Assembly: GCF_003610775.1 (NCBI RefSeq)
Contig: NZ_RAQO01000002.1
Coordinates: 124,001-188,000 of the forward strand
Length of the DNA: 64,000 nucleotides
Reading direction: 5' to 3'
From: Alginatibacterium sediminis
Lineage (GTDB): Bacteria; Pseudomonadota; Gammaproteobacteria; Enterobacterales; Celerinatantimonadaceae
A model generated the notes under the pieces. It did no database searches and was not told the origin of the DNA. It saw only the letters and a list, made by a program, of their open reading frames with translations. Shown here piece by piece: positions 60,100 through 64,000 of this stretch; position 1 is the stretch's first letter, and each line of letters begins with the position of its first letter. The translations under genes were made by a program, and so were the position numbers.

Positions 60100-62454
60100 C
60101 TAACTATATTTCAACAGGCTGCCAATGAGAGCAATCGCACGTTTTTCCGACTCAGCCTCTAATTCAGGTAGGCTTTGGGTTAAATTCATTAAAGCCCAAA
60201 GCGCGATGGGTTCAAAAGCACTAGTTGCTAACACATAGCATTCATCATTTTCTATCGCAGCCTTCAGCATCTGTTCTTGTATCTCGACACTTAGGCTATC
60301 GATACCTAACTTAGCAAACAAAGAAAATGCAGCCTTTCGAACACCAGTTTCGCTATCAACAAGTCGGCGCTGCAATATGCTGCTTAAACCTTCCACGTAG
60401 CTTTGCATACCCGATTTTCCGATATGGCTTTGCAAGGCAACTAAACAAGCCAAGCGTACGTGCGCATTGCTATCGTTTACCGCAAATAGTAGCAATGGTA
60501 TAGCTTTGGAACGCGGCATATAACTCAATAGCTGAGCAGCGGCTTGTTTGCTTAATACGTCGCCATGATGCATCGCGTTACCAGCGCTTCCAATAGCATT
60601 GCTAGCCACTTTACGGCCTTGTTTGGTTGAACAAAGCTGAGTCAAACTGGTGAGTATCTCGCGATGTAATACCGGGCTTGCACCTAGCAATGCCTCAATC
60701 AGTAGCAGTTGATTCGCCTCATTGTTACCACTGGCCAAAGCTCGCACCGCTAGAATTTGATTATCAAATTCGGGTAAACGAGCTTTCTTTTTGCGATTTA
60801 GATCAAGATTATCTGCACTATCAAAATTTCCTTGCACAATATCGACGTAATCTTGCAATGAGTCATCTAACTGATTCGCCAATCCCATAATGTGGTCTTG
60901 GCTAGAAACTTGCGGTTGTTGCTCAATTTTTAAGTTTTGTTCAACACTGATTTGCTCAATAGCAGCCAAGGTTGAAAGTGGAACTGTAGTTAGTGCTTGG
61001 TACTCACCAGTGCTTTGAGTTCGTGCCTCCAACTGGGATTCCAATGTTGTATCTGGGCTATCAGTTTGCTCATCAACACTAGGTTCAATTACTGTGACAG
61101 CGATAGCTTCGTCATTAGCCAGCTCGCCAAGCACCAGCTTTTTTAGATGACGGCTGCCATCGATATCCACCAGCGCCTCAATTGCAGCTAAGCGTACGCT
61201 ACTCTCAAACAATGGACCTTCGCGATCATTGCTTCGTTCTTCAATAATATGCTTAAGCGATGGCAAGCTGTGCTCTTCATGTGCAGGGAAACGTCGAACT
61301 TGACGTAATATCTGACTCATTATCTCTGAGGATAAATCTGGTTTGAGTTGTTCTAGTAAACCCAAAAGCAAGCTCTCTCTATGAATCGACTCTAAGAGCT
61401 CAACATCTAGTAATTCAACTAAGCTTAGTAGGGACTGAGTCTCAAGGTTTTCACCTAGTAAGGCCAATTCAGCTTGTTGCTGCGTATTAATTGGGGTTCC
61501 GATTTGCGCAAACAATCGCAAATAAAACGTCGTTGTAAGGTCATCACTGCCGTTAATTAAAGCAAGAAGTAACTCAAAACTAAATTGATACTGGCTGCGT
61601 AGCATGGCAGTGAAAGCCGCAGCCCTAACTTCCGCTGATGGATCGCAAGCACGCATAAGAATTTCATGGCTGATGTTGTTATCCATAAAATTGGAAAGTG
61701 ACTCAATCGATAGCGCGCGTACGATGACATCATTACTTAGTAACTGCTGCAATAAGAACTCACACACCAAGGGCGCAGATTGCGACGGAGCCAGAGCTAA
61801 AGCCTTGACTATTTGCCGGCGTATATTGCTTGGCTTGTCTGCATATAGGCTAATAAGTTGCTCTGGTGCTAATTTCGCCATGCCCTGACAAAGTAGTTTT
61901 AGTAATTCAGGTTCGGGATCATCTGCCAAAAGGTCTGAAAACAATTGAAGGTCATCTGTTTGTATATCCTGTAGTAGACACGTGACCGCGTACAATTGTA
62001 AATCCCACCAGTCATCCCAATCACCGCTCAACTCAAAGCTTTCATCACTAGGACGCCCTAACGCAAATTCTGAAAATAGGTAGCGTATTTTTCGGTAACT
62101 GTCGTTCTTGTTTTGTTGCTCCGATAAGTTTTGCGCACAGAACCATAAGGCTTTTAACGCACTTAAACGGGCATCTCCTTCGGGATGAAAGCGAGCGACT
62201 TCTTCGAGCTCTCGAGCACCTGCCCCAGGTAGTTTTTCTAAAGCATTAGCGCAATCAATAACTACGTCGGGATCTTCGTGATATAGCCCTTGCGTTAAGG
62301 CTGGCACTGCACTTAGCATTTTTGCCTGTGCAACAGCAGATGCGCTAAAGCAGCGTTGAGCTTCATTACCTTGCTCAAGATAATTCGAAAGTAGATCCTG
62401 TGCGTTGGCTTTAATCTGGGTGCTGTTAACGACGATGCGATTATTGTCTGGCAT
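60100..62454 (-). CDS. Large HEAT-repeat protein
   Basis: This protein of about 784 residues is almost wholly alpha-helical, with HEAT/PBS-lyase-like repeats in two blocks (about 25-470 and 570-784; for example DPDVVIDCANALEKLPG, PSAEVRAAAFTAMLRSQ and DSNAHVRLACLVALQSH). They are separated by an acidic, Gln/Ser-rich linker (about 470-560). No signal peptide or enzyme motif is seen, so a cytoplasmic scaffold is likely. The ATG at 62454 (MPDNNRIVV) has AGGAAG upstream, which decides the start. It is 36 bases upstream of the kinase gene and probably co-transcribed. Confidence 0.85.
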   Translation of the reverse strand: MPDNNRIVVNSTQIKANAQDLLSNYLEQGNEAQRCFSASAVAQAKMLSAVPALTQGLYHEDPDVVIDCANALEKLPGAGARELEEVARFHPEGDARLSALKALWFCAQNLSEQQNKNDSYRKIRYLFSEFALGRPSDESFELSGDWDDWWDLQLYAVTCLLQDIQTDDLQLFSDLLADDPEPELLKLLCQGMAKLAPEQLISLYADKPSNIRRQIVKALALAPSQSAPLVCEFLLQQLLSNDVIVRALSIESLSNFMDNNISHEILMRACDPSAEVRAAAFTAMLRSQYQFSFELLLALINGSDDLTTTFYLRLFAQIGTPINTQQQAELALLGENLETQSLLSLVELLDVELLESIHRESLLLGLLEQLKPDLSSEIMSQILRQVRRFPAHEEHSLPSLKHIIEERSNDREGPLFESSVRLAAIEALVDIDGSRHLKKLVLGELANDEAIAVTVIEPSVDEQTDSPDTTLESQLEARTQSTGEYQALTTVPLSTLAAIEQISVEQNLKIEQQPQVSSQDHIMGLANQLDDSLQDYVDIVQGNFDSADNLDLNRKKKARLPEFDNQILAVRALASGNNEANQLLLIEALLGASPVLHREILTSLTQLCSTKQGRKVASNAIGSAGNAMHHGDVLSKQAAAQLLSYMPRSKAIPLLLFAVNDSNAHVRLACLVALQSHIGKSGMQSYVEGLSSILQRRLVDSETGVRKAAFSLFAKLGIDSLSVEIQEQMLKAAIENDECYVLATSAFEPIALWALMNLTQSLPELEAESEKRAIALIGSLLKYS

Positions 62455-62703
62455 GTTCACTTCCTGTAATAGCCTAGAGAAATCCAACCCACATGAAGAG
62501 AACGTTGGTTAGTAGCTTGTTTAAGCACGAACTATGCCGAAGCCTCAGATAATAAATATTACTGAGAAACCAGATAATTAGCGCCCACATCTTTGAGGGA
62601 CTTATGACCCTTATTCGACTATTTAATGTTTTGTTCAAACTCAAAATAATGGTTTTAACGAAACGTTCAATTTGTAGCGTATTAGTTCTATATATTTGAG
62701 ACA

Positions 62704-62726
62704 AAACCCTATAACAGCAAGGGTTT
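62704..62726. repeat. Short inverted repeat upstream of the cytochrome c peroxidase gene
   Basis: AAACCCT and AGGGTTT (7 bp, 9-base loop) lie in the roughly 380-base gap between the HEAT gene and the peroxidase gene. There is no strong T-run. The rest of the gap is AT-rich, with no gene recognised. Confidence 0.4.
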
Positions 62727-62759
62727 AAAGAAAGTTACAACTTGGCTTAATAAATGCTC

Positions 62760-62780
62760 AATAGTTCACGAGGAACTATT
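62760..62780. repeat. 8-bp inverted repeat in the peroxidase upstream region
   Basis: AATAGTTC and GAACTATT are perfect 8-bp arms with a 5-base ACGAG spacer, about 55 bases before the start codon. It could be an operator or a 5'-UTR hairpin. No FNR-type site (TTGAT-N4-ATCAA) was seen here. Confidence 0.55.
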
Positions 62781-62835
62781 ATTTGCAGCGTTTGAGTTTA
62801 CAACGCCGCTCTAGCTGGAAGCTAAGGGGCAACCT

Positions 62836-63927
62836 ATGAAAAAAATGCTTATCCTTGCTGCTACAGCTGTATTTTCACTCACAGCTCATGGGCAAGACAC
62901 CGATATGAAAATATCCGCTTTACCCGAGCTCAAAGTCGATACAGCCAAAGCAGAATTAGGAAAACGACTCTTCTTCGACAAGCGATTGTCTGGGAACACA
63001 GTTTTATCTTGCGCATCTTGTCACGAGGCCAAATTTGGCTTCGCCAACTCAAGTCAAATGGGTCCTGCCTATACGGGGAGCGAAGGATTCCGCAACGTAC
63101 CATCTTTAATGAACACCGCTTACAAAAAGTCGTGGTTTCACGATGGACGACTCGGCACAAATCTCAATGATGTTACCCGCGAAAACTTAACCGAAGATTG
63201 GTTAATGAATATGGACATGCGCTTAATGCAAGAACGCCTTAAGCAAGATCCAATTTATGTCGCGATGTTTAAAGAAGCTGGTATGGGTGAGCCCTCAAAC
63301 GGTGGCGTGCGTAACGCAATTCCTGAGTACCTGAAAACACTACTCTCTGAACCAACAGCATTTGACCGCGGTGATCTGGGAAAAAATGAACAAGCCGGAT
63401 TAGCCTTATTTACCGGCAAAGCGGGTTGCGTAGCTTGTCACAGCGGTCCATTACTCAGTGATGGAAAAGCCCACAACACAGGTGTTCCAGAAAACCTAGA
63501 GATATTCCGAGACCCAATGCGTCATCAAACCTTTATTGCGTTCAATATGTTTATGGGTGTTGAAAACTACATGAACCTAAAACGCGATGTCGGTGCACAC
63601 GTTCAAAAGCACAAAGCTGATGGTAGTGACATGGGAAAATTCATGACACCTAGCTTGCGTGAACTGGTTCATACCGCCCCCTACATGCATAACGGTATGC
63701 TCGCGAGCCTTGAGGATGTTGTTGCGTTTTACAACGTTGGTGGCGGCGAAGATAGCCACAAGGACCCAGCAATTAAGCCACTAGATTTAAGCGACCAAGA
63801 ACAAAAAGATTTAGTGTCTTTCTTACGTTCATTATCTGGTGAACTTCTCGATACTGATAAGCACGTGTGGTCAAAGAATGACTATAAGTACGAAGTCATT
63901 ACCGACTGGAAGAACGTTAAAAACTAA
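62836..63927 (+). CDS. Di-heme cytochrome c peroxidase (MauG/CcpA family)
   Basis: This 363-residue periplasmic protein has a signal peptide (about 1-19). Two heme c sites are present: CASCH (Cys59, Cys62, His63) and CVACH (Cys198, Cys201, His202). LGKRLFFDKRLSG and TPSLRELVHTAPYMHNGMLA, with the axial Met region, are typical of bacterial CCPs, which reduce H2O2 with electrons from a small cytochrome. MauG-type oxidases share the fold, so peroxidase activity is likely but not certain. It lies 10 bases before the next gene, which begins at the window edge. Confidence 0.93.
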   Translation: MKKMLILAATAVFSLTAHGQDTDMKISALPELKVDTAKAELGKRLFFDKRLSGNTVLSCASCHEAKFGFANSSQMGPAYTGSEGFRNVPSLMNTAYKKSWFHDGRLGTNLNDVTRENLTEDWLMNMDMRLMQERLKQDPIYVAMFKEAGMGEPSNGGVRNAIPEYLKTLLSEPTAFDRGDLGKNEQAGLALFTGKAGCVACHSGPLLSDGKAHNTGVPENLEIFRDPMRHQTFIAFNMFMGVENYMNLKRDVGAHVQKHKADGSDMGKFMTPSLRELVHTAPYMHNGMLASLEDVVAFYNVGGGEDSHKDPAIKPLDLSDQEQKDLVSFLRSLSGELLDTDKHVWSKNDYKYEVITDWKNVKN

Positions 63928-63937
63928 GGAGCTCGAG

Positions 63938-64000
63938 ATGAAAAACACTACGATCAGCTTGTCGATGCTCGCATCCGCGTTTTTAGCCTTCGCTAACATG
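63938..64000 (+). CDS. Start of a secreted protein gene (cut by the window end)
   Basis: Only 21 codons are visible (MKNTTISLSMLASAFLAFAN, then M), a clear Sec signal peptide. AAGGAG precedes the ATG by about six bases. It lies ten bases after the peroxidase stop, so it is probably co-transcribed and acts in the periplasm or outer membrane. The identity cannot be told. Confidence 0.75.
   Translation, partial: MKNTTISLSMLASAFLAFANM

Noticed and set aside
62474-62704. 76-codon minus-strand frame upstream of the HEAT gene
   Set aside because: It starts with TTG without a ribosome-binding site, overlaps the control region of the HEAT gene and has no recognisable pattern.

Overview
The window looks like a chromosomal stretch of a marine gammaproteobacterium, most likely in the order Alteromonadales (an Agarivorans- or Shewanella-like relative). 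The reasons are the E. coli-like S10 ribosomal operon, an ArgH fused to an N-acetylglutamate synthase-type acetyltransferase, the argCBFGH(A) cluster next to ppc, a Vibrio-type hut heme gene set, and moderate GC content. No rRNA or tRNA gene, CRISPR array, phage or transposase gene is visible. The placement is inference, because no database was searched.

Layout. 0-3 kb: an RND efflux pair (permease cut by the window edge, plus lipoprotein adaptor) with a LysR regulator, all on the minus strand. 3.0-3.35 kb: a non-coding dispersed repeat with ATACCAATCC ends. 3.36-8.57 kb: the complete S10 operon (rpsJ-rplC-rplD-rplW-rplB-rpsS-rplV-rpsC-rplP-rpmC-rpsQ, minus strand) with an S10-type leader and a strong terminator; the spc operon that usually follows is absent. 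8.7-12.5 kb: a cyclic-nucleotide-domain histidine kinase with a stand-alone receiver, an EEP-family hydrolase and a DUF5329 protein. 12.5-15.8 kb: MmcQ/YjbR and DUF2797 proteins, then a membrane protein overlapping a chemotaxis transducer that has no sensor domain.

16.2-27.4 kb: a full C-P lyase operon, phnCDEFGHIJKLMNP, ending in a hexapeptide-repeat acyltransferase gene broken by one in-frame amber codon. A Pho-box-like site and a 13-bp putative PhnF operator precede phnC; the same 13 bp recurs before phnE, just after an internal terminator. 27.4-29.8 kb: MATE transporter and divergent LysR gene. 29.8-36 kb: argCBFGH(A) under tandem ARG boxes, with ppc divergent and no argE between them. 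38.9-44.4 kb: a second sensorless chemotaxis transducer, a FadL-type porin, and a GDYXXLXY/DUF4401/DUF2157 membrane trio. 44.5-45.5 kb: metF with three tandem Met boxes and a MetR-type site.

45.5-55 kb: heme acquisition (hutZ, TonB-dependent receptor, hutDCB, exbD, exbB, tonB on the minus strand; hutX and hutW divergent), with a Fur-box-like site in the divergent promoter. 55.07-55.23 kb: a second copy of the dispersed repeat. 55.3-62.5 kb: greB, a small zinc-ribbon protein, and an operon encoding a HEAT-repeat protein, a Cache/PAS histidine kinase and a sigma-54-dependent response regulator. 62.8-64 kb: a di-heme cytochrome c peroxidase and the start of one more secreted protein.

The most distinctive points are the repeat family and its position at the S10/spc break, the doubled putative PhnF operator with an internal terminator, the amber-interrupted phn acyltransferase, and the HEAT-kinase-NtrC operon of unknown input. 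No clearly new multi-gene defence or mobile system was found.
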